DNA of 64,000 bases from Pseudothermotoga sp. (GTDB lineage: Bacteria; Thermotogota; Thermotogae; Thermotogales; DSM-5069): contig JANXCS010000001.1 in assembly GCA_025060105.1 (NCBI GenBank), forward strand, positions 104,282 through 168,281, read 5' to 3'. The notes beneath the pieces are model-generated. The model saw only the letters and a list, made by a program, of their open reading frames with translations. It was not told where the DNA came from and did not search any database. The translations under genes and the position numbers were made by a program. Positions 9,373 through 18,821 of the stretch are shown here, piece by piece. Positions within the stretch are counted from its first letter, which is position 1. The number at the start of each line of letters is the position of its first letter.

Positions 9373-10019
9373 AACCTAAGATCGTGGTCGAGGGAACAGT
9401 TGGGGCAGGTAAGACAACTTTGATCAATCTTATTTCCGCAAGGCTCAAGTTGAAGCCGCTTTTCGAGTTGACCGATGAGAAGCTTGTTGAGTTACTAAGC
9501 CTTTTCTACGTTGATCCAGCAAAGTGGGGTTTTCATCTGCAGATGTATTTCTTGACAAAAAGATTTCAGCAAATGGAGCTGGCGAAAAAATTGGGTAATG
9601 TGGTGATGGATAGGTGTATATACTGCGACCACATCTTTCCGATGGTCCTTCTGAAAAGGGGTGAGATGAGTCGACTGGAGTACGAAATATACAAAGAAAT
9701 TCATAACGAATTCTTGAGATACTCTTCACCTCCAAAATTAATGATTTATCTGCGCTGTTCAACACAGACAGCGATAGAAAGGATCAAGAAAAGGGGACGT
9801 GAATGGGAACTCACCATCGATGAGAATTACTGGTATGCCCTGAATGAGGAATATGAAAATTTCTTTTCAAGTTATAGCTTGTCTCCTCTACTGATAGTAG
9901 AATCGGATCGGCTGGATGAAAATTTTCGAGGGATTGAAAACGTCGTTTCTTCCGTCTTGAAAGTTCAACGTAGAGGTGTTTGGATTTATGATGGTGACAA
10001 ATTGGTGAGGAGGAGCTGA
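9369..10019 (+). CDS. Deoxynucleoside kinase, copy 1
   Basis: A dNK/dGK-type kinase of 216 residues, phosphorylating deoxynucleosides for salvage. The P-loop GTVGAGKTTL is at residues 9-18. The family pattern MDRCIYCDHIF follows at about 80-90, and the LID-like segment ERIKKRGREWE near 137. The GTG start overlaps the stop of the phosphatase. The gene immediately downstream is a paralogue with the same architecture. Substrate specificity of dAK/dGK-like pairs cannot be read from sequence alone. Confidence 0.88.
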   Translation: MKPKIVVEGTVGAGKTTLINLISARLKLKPLFELTDEKLVELLSLFYVDPAKWGFHLQMYFLTKRFQQMELAKKLGNVVMDRCIYCDHIFPMVLLKRGEMSRLEYEIYKEIHNEFLRYSSPPKLMIYLRCSTQTAIERIKKRGREWELTIDENYWYALNEEYENFFSSYSLSPLLIVESDRLDENFRGIENVVSSVLKVQRRGVWIYDGDKLVRRS

Positions 10020-10020
10020 C

Positions 10021-10695
10021 ATGCTCGAGATAATAGTTGAAGGAACGGTTGGAGCAGGGAAAACGGCTATGGTGGAAATACTTGAAAAGGAACTGGGTAT
10101 GAAAGCTTTTTACGAAATGAACGATAAACTTGCCGATCAGTTATTGGAAAGATATTACGCAGACAAACATCGATGGTGTTTGACGATGGAGCTTTATTTC
10201 TTGCATAAAAGATTCCTTCAGTTACAGCAAGCAAACCAAATTGATCGCGCTGTGATGGATAGATCCATGCTGGGAGATCTAGTCTTTGTGAAGATGCAAA
10301 AACAGATGGGATTTCTCCAACCTGTAGAATACGCAGTGTACGAGCAGTTTTATCAAACCATGTCGAAAATATCACCACAACCCAGACTGTTGATATACAT
10401 AAAATGTGAAGTTAAAACAGCAATGGAACGAATAAAGAAAAGAGGCAGACCTTACGAATTGACAGTCGAGCCAGAGTATTGGTATCAATTGGTGAGGTTT
10501 TACGACGAAACATTCTTTTCCAATTTGAAGGGAAACGTTTTGGTGATCGATGGAGATGAGATAGACTTCGTTGAAAACGAACATCATCGCTTGTTGGTGC
10601 TGAAAGCCATTGAAGAAAGTCTAAGGCTCGGAGGTATCCATTGGTTGAGCAGCAACGGAGCGAGAAACTTGGAAAACTGGTATAATAAGGTTTAG
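10021..10695 (+). CDS. Deoxynucleoside kinase, copy 2
   Basis: Paralogue of the preceding kinase, 224 residues. It shares P-loop GTVGAGKTAM, MDRSMLGDLVF, the ERIKKRGRPYELT lid and PEYWYQL. Differences in the residues after MDR (SMLGD against CIYCD) suggest different base specificity. Adjacent dAK/dGK heterodimer genes are known in some Firmicutes, so the two products may form a heterodimer; this is inference. Only 1 nt separates the genes. A further 25-residue C-terminal tail has no clear function. Confidence 0.88.
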   Translation: MLEIIVEGTVGAGKTAMVEILEKELGMKAFYEMNDKLADQLLERYYADKHRWCLTMELYFLHKRFLQLQQANQIDRAVMDRSMLGDLVFVKMQKQMGFLQPVEYAVYEQFYQTMSKISPQPRLLIYIKCEVKTAMERIKKRGRPYELTVEPEYWYQLVRFYDETFFSNLKGNVLVIDGDEIDFVENEHHRLLVLKAIEESLRLGGIHWLSSNGARNLENWYNKV

Positions 10696-10718
10696 GTCAA
10701 GCCTGAGGTGTGGTTTTT

Positions 10719-11300
10719 GTGGAAAAAGAAAAGTGGAAGACAATCGGTGAAGTTTTGAAAAAAGCGCGGGAGGCGCATAACTTAAGTCTTGAGCAATTGT
10801 CGCAAAAAATAGATGTACCTATCTGGAAACTCAGGCTCATAGAAGAAGGGCAGTTCGATAGAGTTGATGCTCCATTCTACGTAAGATATTACATAAAATT
10901 GTATGCACAGGAAGTGGGTCTCGATCCAAATCAATTGATAGGCGAAGAGGATTTTTCGAGGGAGGAAGTAAAAACCGCTGGTAAGATGAGGAAAACTCCG
11001 TTCTCCGAGATGCTCGATCTGACGATGCTTGTGATATTTTTTGCCGCACTGCTTCTTTTCGTCTATTCGGTGATCAGATTTTTTGGTGTGCTTCACGAAC
11101 CGAACGTAAAACTCGTTAACACCAGTAATCAAGCTATTCTTTTGGATGGCAAACCGGTGGCACCAGGTGAGTCTGTCTTGTTGAAAACTGGAAGCAAATA
11201 TGAGATCAAGAACAACAAAGGTGGTTGCACCATAATTTCTGCCAATAAACAGTGGTTAGTGAGGATCGAAAATTTTGAGGTGGTATTGTGGGAGAGGTGA
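10719..11300 (+). CDS. RodZ-like helix-turn-helix membrane protein
   Basis: A protein of 193 residues from GTG 10719, 10 nt after GAGG; the GTG at 10710 overlaps that site. The N-terminal half is the HTH_25 domain of RodZ: IGEVLKKAREAHNLSLEQL, then VPIWKLRLIEEG and FYVRYYIKLYAQEVGLD. A single membrane segment lies at about 102-122 (MLVIFFAALLLFVYSVIRFF). The external part is only about 65 residues, with a small beta-rich domain. RodZ links the MreB cytoskeleton to the cell wall machinery. The position just before DUF4416/rimO/pgsA matches the conserved rodZ neighbourhood. Confidence 0.85.
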   Translation: MEKEKWKTIGEVLKKAREAHNLSLEQLSQKIDVPIWKLRLIEEGQFDRVDAPFYVRYYIKLYAQEVGLDPNQLIGEEDFSREEVKTAGKMRKTPFSEMLDLTMLVIFFAALLLFVYSVIRFFGVLHEPNVKLVNTSNQAILLDGKPVAPGESVLLKTGSKYEIKNNKGGCTIISANKQWLVRIENFEVVLWER

Positions 11301-11926
11301 AGAGACCAGAACTTGTGAATTTGGTCATCTTTGCCTTTTCACAGTACATAGATTATTGGGTGGAAGCTCTGAAGCCAGAGCTTGAGTTTGCTTTTGGAAA
11401 AATAGATTATATTTCAAAAAAGCTGCCTTTCAGCATTTATACAAGTTATTACGATAGGGAACTCGGTTCCGACCTTTGGGGAGTGCTACTGAGCTTTGAA
11501 AGGCTGATTCATCCATTCTTACTTGCCGATGTGAAGCTCTACACGAATGAATTAGAAAAAAAGTACAGCGTGGAAGGCAAAAGGAGGTTCAACCTAGACC
11601 CAGGATATGTACATCATTCGAATTTTGTTTTGGCATCCACAAAATCATGGGGTAATAGGGTGTATTTGAAAAACGGTGTGTATGCCGAGGTGACCTTACT
11701 GTATCTCTCTGGTGAGTTCAAACATTGGGAATTCACTTACCAGAATTACAGGAACGATGAGTACAAACAAGAATTGAAGAAAATCAGAGAGCTTTACTTG
11801 TCGAAACGGAGATGTTTTTTAAAGGGTGAGGAGATCGATGAAAATAGGAATAAAGGTTCTAGGTTGTCCAAAGAACGAAGCGGATTGCGATGTTTTGGAG
11901 GCAATCCTTCGGAGCAGGGGCCATGA
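11288..11926 (+). CDS. DUF4416 family protein, extended 3' end
   Basis: Unknown-function protein of 212 residues as read. Family-like features are FSQYIDYWVEALKPEL early, SYYDRELGSDLW, FLLADVKLYTNELE, a central NLDPGYVHHSNFVLAS and later GVYAEVTLLYL. Homologues usually end near residue 180. Here the last 33 residues (after CFLKG) are charged, low in conserved features, and overlap the first 89 nt of rimO in another frame. One extra T in the TTTTTT run at about 11815 would give a stop at the rimO ribosome-binding site. It overlaps the RodZ-like gene by 13 nt. Confidence 0.8.
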   Translation: MGEVKRPELVNLVIFAFSQYIDYWVEALKPELEFAFGKIDYISKKLPFSIYTSYYDRELGSDLWGVLLSFERLIHPFLLADVKLYTNELEKKYSVEGKRRFNLDPGYVHHSNFVLASTKSWGNRVYLKNGVYAEVTLLYLSGEFKHWEFTYQNYRNDEYKQELKKIRELYLSKRRCFLKGEEIDENRNKGSRLSKERSGLRCFGGNPSEQGP

Positions 11927-13136
11927 GATTGTAAGAAATGTGGACGAAGCCGAGTTGATAGTAATAGATACTTGCTGTTTCATAGAAGACGCGAAGAAAG
12001 AGTCGATAGATGAAATACTTGATTTCATAGAATACAAGAAGAAAAAGCCTTTCTTTCTATGTGTGAAAGGTTGCCTTGTGCAGAGATATGCCCCACAGCT
12101 GGTAAAAGAGCTGCCAGAAGTGGATGCGTGGTATGGTGTATTGCCTCCTCAACTCCTCGTAGAGGCTCTCGAAAAGAAAGTCGGCTTCATAGTAAGAGAA
12201 CCAGATCCAATCTATGACTGTGCTCCTCGCTCAAAAGTTGGCAGTTACGCTTATGTCAAGATTGCCGACGGGTGTGACCGTTCGTGCACTTTCTGCGCCA
12301 TTCCAACCTTCAAAGGTAGATTCAAAAGCCGTAGTATTGAAAGCGTCCGCTCAGAAGTACAAGAACTCGTTCAAAAAGGAACAAAGGAAATCGTGCTCGT
12401 CGCTCAGGACACGACAGCTTACGGTGTGGATCTTTATGGGAAGCCCTCCTTGTCTTCCTTGCTCAAGGCTCTAGATCAATTAGATGGTGATTTCCGAATA
12501 AGGGTTATGTATATGCATCCAGATCACTTCAATGAAGAGATACTGAAAACTTTTCACGAATCGAAAAGGATCATTCACTATTTTGATTTACCGGTTCAGC
12601 ACGGAAGTAACGAGGTACTGAAGTTGATGGGAAGGGCGAGGAGGAGTGAAGAGCTTTTGGATATAATTTTTGAGATACGTAAGTTGCTGCCAGATGCTGC
12701 AATAAGATCGAGTATCATCGTAGGATTTCCTGGTGAAACGGAAAAGAACTTTGAAGAACTGTTGTATTTCTTGAAAGTGGCTAAGTTCGAGAGGCTCGGT
12801 TGCTTTATCTACTCGGAAGAAGAGGGAACGCCCGCAAGTGGACTGCGGAACAAGGTTGATGAGGAGACAGCGAGAGAAAGGTTTGAAGAGGTGCTGTTTT
12901 TGCAAGCAGAGATAGCTAAGGAAAGGTTGAGTAGGTTCCTTGGAAGAGAGCTGACGGTACTCGTAGAAAGATCTGTGAAAGGTCATTACATTGGCCGTTC
13001 CCATTTAGATGCGCCGGAGATAGACGGGGTGATTCGAATACGTAAAGATAAAGATTTAAGATTGAGCATACCCTCTTATCGAAACGTTAAGGTAGTGGAC
13101 GCAGATGGGTTCGATATGAAAGGAGTGTTCATATGA
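11838..13136 (+). CDS. rimO: Ribosomal protein S12 methylthiotransferase
   Basis: Radical SAM enzyme that adds a methylthio group to Asp of ribosomal protein S12; 432 residues. The ATG at 11838 is preceded by GGTGAGGAG, so the GTG at 11826 is not used. The N-terminal UPF0004 domain has cluster cysteines in CPKNEADC, DTCCF and VKGCLVQRY. The radical SAM motif is CDRSCTFCAIP near 144-154. A C-terminal TRAM-like domain follows (about 365-432). The family assignment as RimO rather than MiaB rests on the CPKNEADCD start and the rodZ-pgsA context. Confidence 0.95.
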   Translation: MKIGIKVLGCPKNEADCDVLEAILRSRGHEIVRNVDEAELIVIDTCCFIEDAKKESIDEILDFIEYKKKKPFFLCVKGCLVQRYAPQLVKELPEVDAWYGVLPPQLLVEALEKKVGFIVREPDPIYDCAPRSKVGSYAYVKIADGCDRSCTFCAIPTFKGRFKSRSIESVRSEVQELVQKGTKEIVLVAQDTTAYGVDLYGKPSLSSLLKALDQLDGDFRIRVMYMHPDHFNEEILKTFHESKRIIHYFDLPVQHGSNEVLKLMGRARRSEELLDIIFEIRKLLPDAAIRSSIIVGFPGETEKNFEELLYFLKVAKFERLGCFIYSEEEGTPASGLRNKVDEETARERFEEVLFLQAEIAKERLSRFLGRELTVLVERSVKGHYIGRSHLDAPEIDGVIRIRKDKDLRLSIPSYRNVKVVDADGFDMKGVFI

Positions 13137-13651
13137 ATATACCGAATCTAGTAACACTTTCTAGGCTTGTGATCACTGTTCCGGTGTTTCTTACTATCGA
13201 ATTAGGCCGTTGGGAGTGGGCACTATTTTTCTTTGTGGTGGGGTCGATAAGTGACTATCTAGATGGTTTTCTTGCCAGAAAATTGAACCAAGTGACCAGC
13301 GTTGGCAAGGTTATTGACCAAATTGTGGATAAAATCTTTGTGAATTCCACACTCATCGCACTCATACCTATAGTACCAGCTTGGCTTGTAGCGCTCATTG
13401 TGTCGAGAGATATCGTCGTGAGTGCCGTCAGAATCCTGGTAGCCAGCAGAGGAACCATAGTACAGGCAAACTTGTACGGAAAGGTGAAAACAGTAACGCA
13501 GATGGTTCTTGTCGTCGCTGTGCTAACCTTCAGAAGCTTTACGTTGTCCCTTGACTTGATTGAGCTGATATTGATTTATCTCTGTGCTTTCTTTACATTG
13601 TTATCCGCCATAGTGTACGTGTATCAAAACAAAAAAGCACTGGGGGGATAA
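13133..13651 (+). CDS. pgsA: CDP-diacylglycerol-glycerol-3-phosphate 3-phosphatidyltransferase
   Basis: Membrane enzyme making phosphatidylglycerol phosphate from CDP-diacylglycerol and glycerol 3-phosphate. It is 172 residues with about five hydrophobic segments. The CDP-alcohol phosphotransferase signature is complete: DYLDGFLARKL followed by G and two Asp (SVGKVIDQIVDKI). ATG overlaps the rimO stop, behind AAAGGAG. Its substrate can be supplied by gpsA elsewhere in the window. Confidence 0.95.
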   Translation: MNIPNLVTLSRLVITVPVFLTIELGRWEWALFFFVVGSISDYLDGFLARKLNQVTSVGKVIDQIVDKIFVNSTLIALIPIVPAWLVALIVSRDIVVSAVRILVASRGTIVQANLYGKVKTVTQMVLVVAVLTFRSFTLSLDLIELILIYLCAFFTLLSAIVYVYQNKKALGG

Positions 13652-13653
13652 AA

Positions 13654-14217
13654 GTGAGGACTTTCATTGCTGTCGATGTGAATGAAACCGTTAGGGAAGT
13701 ATCTCAGCAAGTGATCGAGAAACTCATGAAGAGAGGTTTCAAGGCGAATTGGGTCAGCAAGGAGAACGTGCACTTAACATTGTTTTTTCTTGGGGAGGTT
13801 GAGGTCAACCGCGTTTCGCAGGTGGCAGAACATATCTCTCATAGGATTAGAGGTTTTCCTTCCTTCTCTTTCGTTGTTGAAAAGGTTGGATGCTTTTCTC
13901 GCAACAATCAGCCGAGGGTGGTGTGGTTAGGTGTTCGGGCTAACCAGCTTTTACGTAGGTTGTATGAAGAGGTGAAGGCAGAGTTAGTCAAGCACAATTT
14001 CAGTTTCGAAGAAAAATTTTCACCGCACATAACCATTGGGAGGATCAAAGATTTTCCAGCGGCATGGCAACCTTTGATAGAGGATATCACTTATGATCCG
14101 ATCACAGTGGCTGTCGATCGGATCTCCGTGTATTCTTCCACTTTGACACCTAAAGGCTCGGTTTACCGAAGGATCTACGAGTGCCTCTTTGAAGGAGGGT
14201 TGATCAAGCATGAGTGA
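13654..14217 (+). CDS. thpR: RNA 2',3'-cyclic phosphodiesterase
   Basis: 2H-superfamily enzyme of 187 residues, formerly called 2'-5' RNA ligase. The two catalytic motifs are [10 protein letters not shown] (about 43) and HITIGRIKD (about 129). GTG start follows GGGGGG. It occupies the place where cinA stands in many rodZ-rimO-pgsA-recA clusters. The physiological RNA substrate is unknown in the family. Confidence 0.93.
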   Translation: MRTFIAVDVNETVREVSQQVIEKLMKRGFKANWVSKENVHLTLFFLGEVEVNRVSQVAEHISHRIRGFPSFSFVVEKVGCFSRNNQPRVVWLGVRANQLLRRLYEEVKAELVKHNFSFEEKFSPHITIGRIKDFPAAWQPLIEDITYDPITVAVDRISVYSSTLTPKGSVYRRIYECLFEGGLIKHE

Positions 14218-15265
14218 GAACGAAAAGGAGAAAGAACAAAAGGCGAAGTTTGAAGTTCTAGAGAAGGCAATCAAAAAAATTGAAACAAGTTTTGGAAAAG
14301 GTTCGATAATGATCTTGGGAGAAGAAACCAAAGTTGCTCCCGTTGAGGTTATTCCAACTGGGTCCCTCGCTTTGGACATCGCCACGGGTGTGGGAGGATA
14401 TCCCAGAGGTAGGATCGTGGAGATCTTTGGACCAGAAGCAAGCGGTAAGACAACGCTAGCGTTGCATGCGATAGCAGAGGCACAGAAAGCAAAGGGTGTA
14501 GCTGCAATAATCGATGCAGAACATGCTCTCGATCTGTTGTACGTTAAAGCGTTGGGTGTTGATCTCAAACGCTTACTCATTTCTCAACCCGATTATGGTG
14601 AACAAGCTCTAGAAATCGTCGACGAGCTGGTACGAAGTAATGCAGTTGATTTGATAGTGGTTGATTCAGTAGCTGCGTTGGTTCCACGCACAGAGATTGA
14701 GGGTAGCATGGGAGACATGCAGGTAGGTTTGCAGGCAAGATTGATGTCTCAGGCGCTGAGAAAGATTGCCGGTAATGTGAGCAGATCCAAGGCAGTGGTG
14801 ATATTCACTAACCAATTGAGGATGAGGATAGGTTCTTCATTCACCAACCCTGAAACAACCGCCGGTGGCCTCGCTCTAAAATTTTATGCAACCATGAGAA
14901 TCGATGTTAGAAAAATAGACGTGATCAAAGACGGAAGTGAAGCTATGGGAATAACGGTCTCTGCAAAGGTTGTCAAAAACAAAGTTGCTCAACCCTTTAA
15001 AAAAGCTGATATAGACATCATATTTGGTAAGGGAATTGTCAGGGAAAACGAACTCTTTAACCTCGGTGTCTCTGAAGAATTGATACAGAAAAAAGGTAGT
15101 TGGTACTTTTATGTGTCGGAAGATGGGAAGGAATACACTCTGGGGCAAGGAAAAGCTAATGTCGTGCTCTTCCTTGCGCAGAATCCACAAATTGCTGCTG
15201 AAATTGAAAGAAAAATCAGAAAAAAGTACAACTTACCGATGAGGGAAAAAGATGCGAATCGCTGA
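14210..15265 (+). CDS. recA: Recombinase A
   Basis: Strand-exchange protein for homologous recombination and SOS control; 351 residues. Walker [11 protein letters not shown] is at about 73-82, Walker B-like [10 protein letters not shown], the L1/L2 DNA-binding region with VIFTNQLR and NPETTAGG. Start ATG follows GGAGGG and overlaps thpR. No LexA box was recognised nearby. The 3' end overlaps recX, its regulator. Confidence 0.98.
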   Translation: MSENEKEKEQKAKFEVLEKAIKKIETSFGKGSIMILGEETKVAPVEVIPTGSLALDIATGVGGYPRGRIVEIFGPEASGKTTLALHAIAEAQKAKGVAAIIDAEHALDLLYVKALGVDLKRLLISQPDYGEQALEIVDELVRSNAVDLIVVDSVAALVPRTEIEGSMGDMQVGLQARLMSQALRKIAGNVSRSKAVVIFTNQLRMRIGSSFTNPETTAGGLALKFYATMRIDVRKIDVIKDGSEAMGITVSAKVVKNKVAQPFKKADIDIIFGKGIVRENELFNLGVSEELIQKKGSWYFYVSEDGKEYTLGQGKANVVLFLAQNPQIAAEIERKIRKKYNLPMREKDANR

Positions 15266-15686
15266 GGCTTTGAAATATGCAAAGAGACTTTTGAGGTTCA
15301 GGATGAGATCAAAAGTTGAACTGAGGGAAAGACTCTTGATGAAGGGTTTTGATTTGGAAACGGTAGAAACCGTCATAGTTGAATTGGAAAAGCTGGGTTA
15401 TCTCGACGATGAGAAGTTTGCTTATCTTTACGCAAGTGACATGCTTGCTGTTCATGGTTATGGACCGTTGAGGATAAGGGTGAAGTTGAGACAGCTCAAG
15501 GTCGATTCAGATATTATCGACAGGGTGATAGAAAGAGTCCTACGAGAAACAGATTTGAAAGATATTCTGAAAAAGATTGTTGAAAGGAAGAAACTTGAAG
15601 GGGTCGAAGTGAAAGAGTATCTCTTTCGCAGAGGCTTCACTCAGCGAGAAATAGATCTGCTCGAAGAAGGAGGTGTTGAGACATGA
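15252..15686 (+). CDS. recX: Regulatory protein RecX
   Basis: Modulator of RecA filaments, 144 residues. The three-helix repeats are visible: [19 protein letters not shown], then [24 protein letters not shown] and RIKVKLRQL-like segment ending in [12 protein letters not shown]. Overlap with recA is 14 nt and the start follows AGGG, so it is probably translated by coupling at a lower level. Confidence 0.93.
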   Translation: MRIAEALKYAKRLLRFRMRSKVELRERLLMKGFDLETVETVIVELEKLGYLDDEKFAYLYASDMLAVHGYGPLRIRVKLRQLKVDSDIIDRVIERVLRETDLKDILKKIVERKKLEGVEVKEYLFRRGFTQREIDLLEEGGVET

Positions 15687-17212
15687 CGTTGGTTGTTGCA
15701 GTGATCTGTGCGCTTGCTGGTTTGTTTATAGGATATTCAATGGCAAAATCAGGTATAGAAAAGGCGTACAAACGAGCGCAAAAAGACGCTGAAAGTATCA
15801 TAAAGAAAGCTGAGCAAGATGCGGCCGAACTGAAGCGGAAAACTATTGTCGAAGCTAGAGAAGAAGTCCATAGGCTCAGAGAAGAGGTGGAAGCAGAGTT
15901 AAGGAGAAGAGAACAAGAAATCAGACTCATCGAAGAAAGGCTTTTGAAGAGAGAAGAGATGCTATCCAAGCGTGAAGAGATGGTTGAGAAAAAAGAAAGC
16001 TCTCTGGAACAGCTAAGGGTCCAGCTTGAAATGGCGAAACGGAAGATCGAGCAGAGGGAGAAAGAGTTGGATGAAAAGTTCACTGAACTTGCAGGTATGA
16101 CAGTTGAAGAGGCTAGGCAGATAGTTCTTGAAGAAGCTCGGAGCAGGTATGAGCATGACTTGGCGGTGATGTTCAAACAGATCAAGGAACGTTATGAGGA
16201 AGAAGCCGAGAAAGAAGCGAAAAAGATCATTGCTGCTGCGGTGCAACGGTATGCACCAGAATATGTTGGAGAAATCACTGTTTCAACCGTTAGCCTCCCC
16301 AACGATGAAATGAAAGGTAGAATCATAGGACGTGAAGGTAGAAACATACGAGCATTCGAAAAAATCACAGGTGTGGACCTAGTCATAGATGATACACCAG
16401 AGGTCGTTGTGCTATCCAGCTTCAATCCTATTCGTAGAGAGATAGCCCGCATCACACTTGAGAAGCTCGTTGCAGATGGAAGGATACATCCTGCAAGAAT
16501 AGAAGAAATGTATGAAAAGGCCAAACAAGAGGTGGAGAAAGCCATAAAAGAGGCTGGGCAAGAAGCTGTGTTGAAAGTAGGTGTGACTGCTATTCATCCA
16601 GAGCTGGTAAAATTGCTAGGAAAACTGAAATACAGAACGAGCTACGGTCAAAACGTTTTGGCGCATTCTATAGAGGTGGCGCAACTCGCTGCACTCATGG
16701 CTGAAGAGCTTGGTCTCGATGCTGAAAAAGCTAAGCGAGGCGGGTTGTTACACGACATAGGTAAAGCGCTAGACCATGAAGTGGAAGGTTCCCACACGGA
16801 GATAGGTACCGAAATCGTTAGGCGTTACGGTGAACCGGAATATGTAGTGAATATGATCATGAGCCACCATGGAGAAGTTGAACCAACTTGTCCGGAGTCA
16901 GTGTTGGTAGCCGCCGCAGATGCTTTGTCCGCAGCGAGACCTGGTGCCAGACGAGAGAGCTTGGAAAACTACATCAAAAGATTGGTGAAGATGGAGAAAA
17001 TCGCTATGGGATTTAAAAATGTCGAAAAAGCTTATGCGATACAAGCAGGAAGAGAGATCAGAGTTATTGTAGAACCAGACAAGGTGGATGATGCGGAAGC
17101 CGAGAAAATGGCCTACGAGATCGCGAAAAAAATCGAGGAAGAAGTGGAATACCCTGGGGTTCTCAAAGTAGTTGTGATAAGAGAAAAACGATCTATAGCG
17201 TACGCAAAATGA
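15683..17212 (+). CDS. rny: Ribonuclease Y
   Basis: Membrane-anchored endoribonuclease that initiates mRNA decay; 509 residues. The N-terminal membrane segment ([17 protein letters not shown]) is followed by a coiled coil to about residue 190. The KH domain contains [15 protein letters not shown]. The HD domain has [12 protein letters not shown] and [17 protein letters not shown] overlaps the recX stop behind GGAGG. It ends in a symmetrical terminator shared with pyrG. Confidence 0.98.
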   Translation: MTLVVAVICALAGLFIGYSMAKSGIEKAYKRAQKDAESIIKKAEQDAAELKRKTIVEAREEVHRLREEVEAELRRREQEIRLIEERLLKREEMLSKREEMVEKKESSLEQLRVQLEMAKRKIEQREKELDEKFTELAGMTVEEARQIVLEEARSRYEHDLAVMFKQIKERYEEEAEKEAKKIIAAAVQRYAPEYVGEITVSTVSLPNDEMKGRIIGREGRNIRAFEKITGVDLVIDDTPEVVVLSSFNPIRREIARITLEKLVADGRIHPARIEEMYEKAKQEVEKAIKEAGQEAVLKVGVTAIHPELVKLLGKLKYRTSYGQNVLAHSIEVAQLAALMAEELGLDAEKAKRGGLLHDIGKALDHEVEGSHTEIGTEIVRRYGEPEYVVNMIMSHHGEVEPTCPESVLVAAADALSAARPGARRESLENYIKRLVKMEKIAMGFKNVEKAYAIQAGREIRVIVEPDKVDDAEAEKMAYEIAKKIEEEVEYPGVLKVVVIREKRSIAYAK

Positions 17213-17238
17213 GAGGGGATTCGATCCCCTCTCATTTT
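17206..17238. terminator. Bidirectional terminator between rny and pyrG
   Basis: A perfect inverted repeat with 15-bp arms (AAAATGAGAGGGGAT and its complement) and a 3-nt TCG loop. Each end gives a T run on its own strand. The TGA stop codons of both convergent genes lie inside the stem, so coding sequence and terminator overlap on both strands. Confidence 0.9.
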
Positions 17239-18821
17239 GACTGTACTGAGGAGAGATCCTCCATAGCCTTCAAAAGTCCAACAAAAATTGGATGAGGCTT
17301 TCCGACCTTTGTTTTCAACTCGGGGTGGTATTGAACGCCTACGAAGAATGGATGATCTTCAAGTTCTACAGCTTCGACGAAGTTTGATCTTGCGCTTATA
17401 ACCAGTTTGTAACCCGTCTCACCGGGTAACTTGAATAACTCCGGGAATCGATCGTGGTTCACTTCGTAACGATGTCTGTGTCTTTCGGTGATTTCTTCAG
17501 TTCCATTGTAGATCTGCCACAGTTTTGTTCCTTTCAATACACGCATAGGTTGGGCGCCAAGCCTCATTGTCCCACCGAGCTGTAGAATTTTCTTCTGTTC
17601 TTCCATCAGAGTTATCACTGGATATGGTGTGTCAGGATCGAATTCCGTTGAGTTCGCATTTCTGTAACCGAGAACGTTTCTTGCGAACTCTATAACCATC
17701 AGTTGCATCCCGAGACAAATGCCAAGTATCGGTTTTTTGTACTCTCTGGCGTATCTTATGGCCTTCATCTTTCCCTCAATGCCTCTCTTGCCGAATCCCC
17801 CTGGAATAATGAACCCATCGAATTCAGATAGAAACTCGCAGGTTTGTTCCCAGCTCATGTCTTCCAGACTCTGTGCATCAACGACCTTAGGCTTAACACA
17901 ACCAGACAAAAATACAGATTCGATGATGCTTTTGTAAGCATCGTCTGTTCCGAGATATTTTGCTATCAGTGCTATTTTGTAATGCTTGAAATTCTTAGGA
18001 TATTCCCAATTGAATTTTGAATCATTCAAATCTAGATTCAATTTTCTCGCAACTTTTTTGTGGACTTGGATCTCCTTCAGGAACTCTACGATGGAATAGA
18101 CGTTCGAGACATCCGGCAGGTTTATCACCATATCATATGGGACACCACCGAACAGTGCAACTTTCTTGATCGTTTCTGAGTTCACTGGTACTTCTGTCCT
18201 CACCACTATCATGTCTGGATTGAGCCCAGCCCTTCTGAGTAACTGTACCGATTGTTGTGTGGGTTTAGTTTTGAACTCATTCGATGTTTTCAAGTAAGGG
18301 ACGTACGTAACGTGGATGAACATGAAATCTCCGAATGGTTTTTCCAAAGCAAGCTGTCTGACGCTTTCCAAGAATACTTCACTCTCTATATCGCCAACTG
18401 TACCACCTATCTCTATCACATTCGCTTCACCTTCGAGAGAATCTATTCTTCGCTTTATTTCATCGGTTACGTGCGGTACTATCTGTACGGTTGATCCAAG
18501 ATAACCACCTTCCCTCTCACGCCTCACGACTGTGGAATAAACCTGCCCGGCCGTTATGTTGTTTTTCCTGCTCATATCTTCCCCGAGGAATCTTTCGTAG
18601 TGACCAAGATCTAGGTCAGCTTCATAGCCGTCTTCGGTGACGAAAACCTCACCGTGTTGATTTGGATTCATCGTACCCGCATCGACGTTGAGGTAAGGAT
18701 CTATCTTGAGAACGTTGACTTTGATACCGCATTCTTTAAGTAACCTGGCGAGAGAAGCGCAGAATATACCTTTGCCTACTCCACTGAGTACACCGCCTGT
18801 AACAACGATGAATTTTTTCAC
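17232..18821 (-). CDS. pyrG: CTP synthase
   Basis: Makes CTP from UTP and glutamine; 529 residues. The N-terminal synthase domain starts with KFIVVTGGVLSGVGKGI and includes IDPYLNVDAGTM. The C-terminal class I glutamine amidotransferase domain has nucleophile Cys in PILGICLGMQ and the His/Glu of GVQYHPE. GTG start follows GGAGGG and overlaps the upstream kinase gene by 4 nt. It is last in a five-gene minus-strand unit. Confidence 0.98.
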   Translation of the reverse strand: MKKFIVVTGGVLSGVGKGIFCASLARLLKECGIKVNVLKIDPYLNVDAGTMNPNQHGEVFVTEDGYEADLDLGHYERFLGEDMSRKNNITAGQVYSTVVRREREGGYLGSTVQIVPHVTDEIKRRIDSLEGEANVIEIGGTVGDIESEVFLESVRQLALEKPFGDFMFIHVTYVPYLKTSNEFKTKPTQQSVQLLRRAGLNPDMIVVRTEVPVNSETIKKVALFGGVPYDMVINLPDVSNVYSIVEFLKEIQVHKKVARKLNLDLNDSKFNWEYPKNFKHYKIALIAKYLGTDDAYKSIIESVFLSGCVKPKVVDAQSLEDMSWEQTCEFLSEFDGFIIPGGFGKRGIEGKMKAIRYAREYKKPILGICLGMQLMVIEFARNVLGYRNANSTEFDPDTPYPVITLMEEQKKILQLGGTMRLGAQPMRVLKGTKLWQIYNGTEEITERHRHRYEVNHDRFPELFKLPGETGYKLVISARSNFVEAVELEDHPFFVGVQYHPELKTKVGKPHPIFVGLLKAMEDLSSVQSK

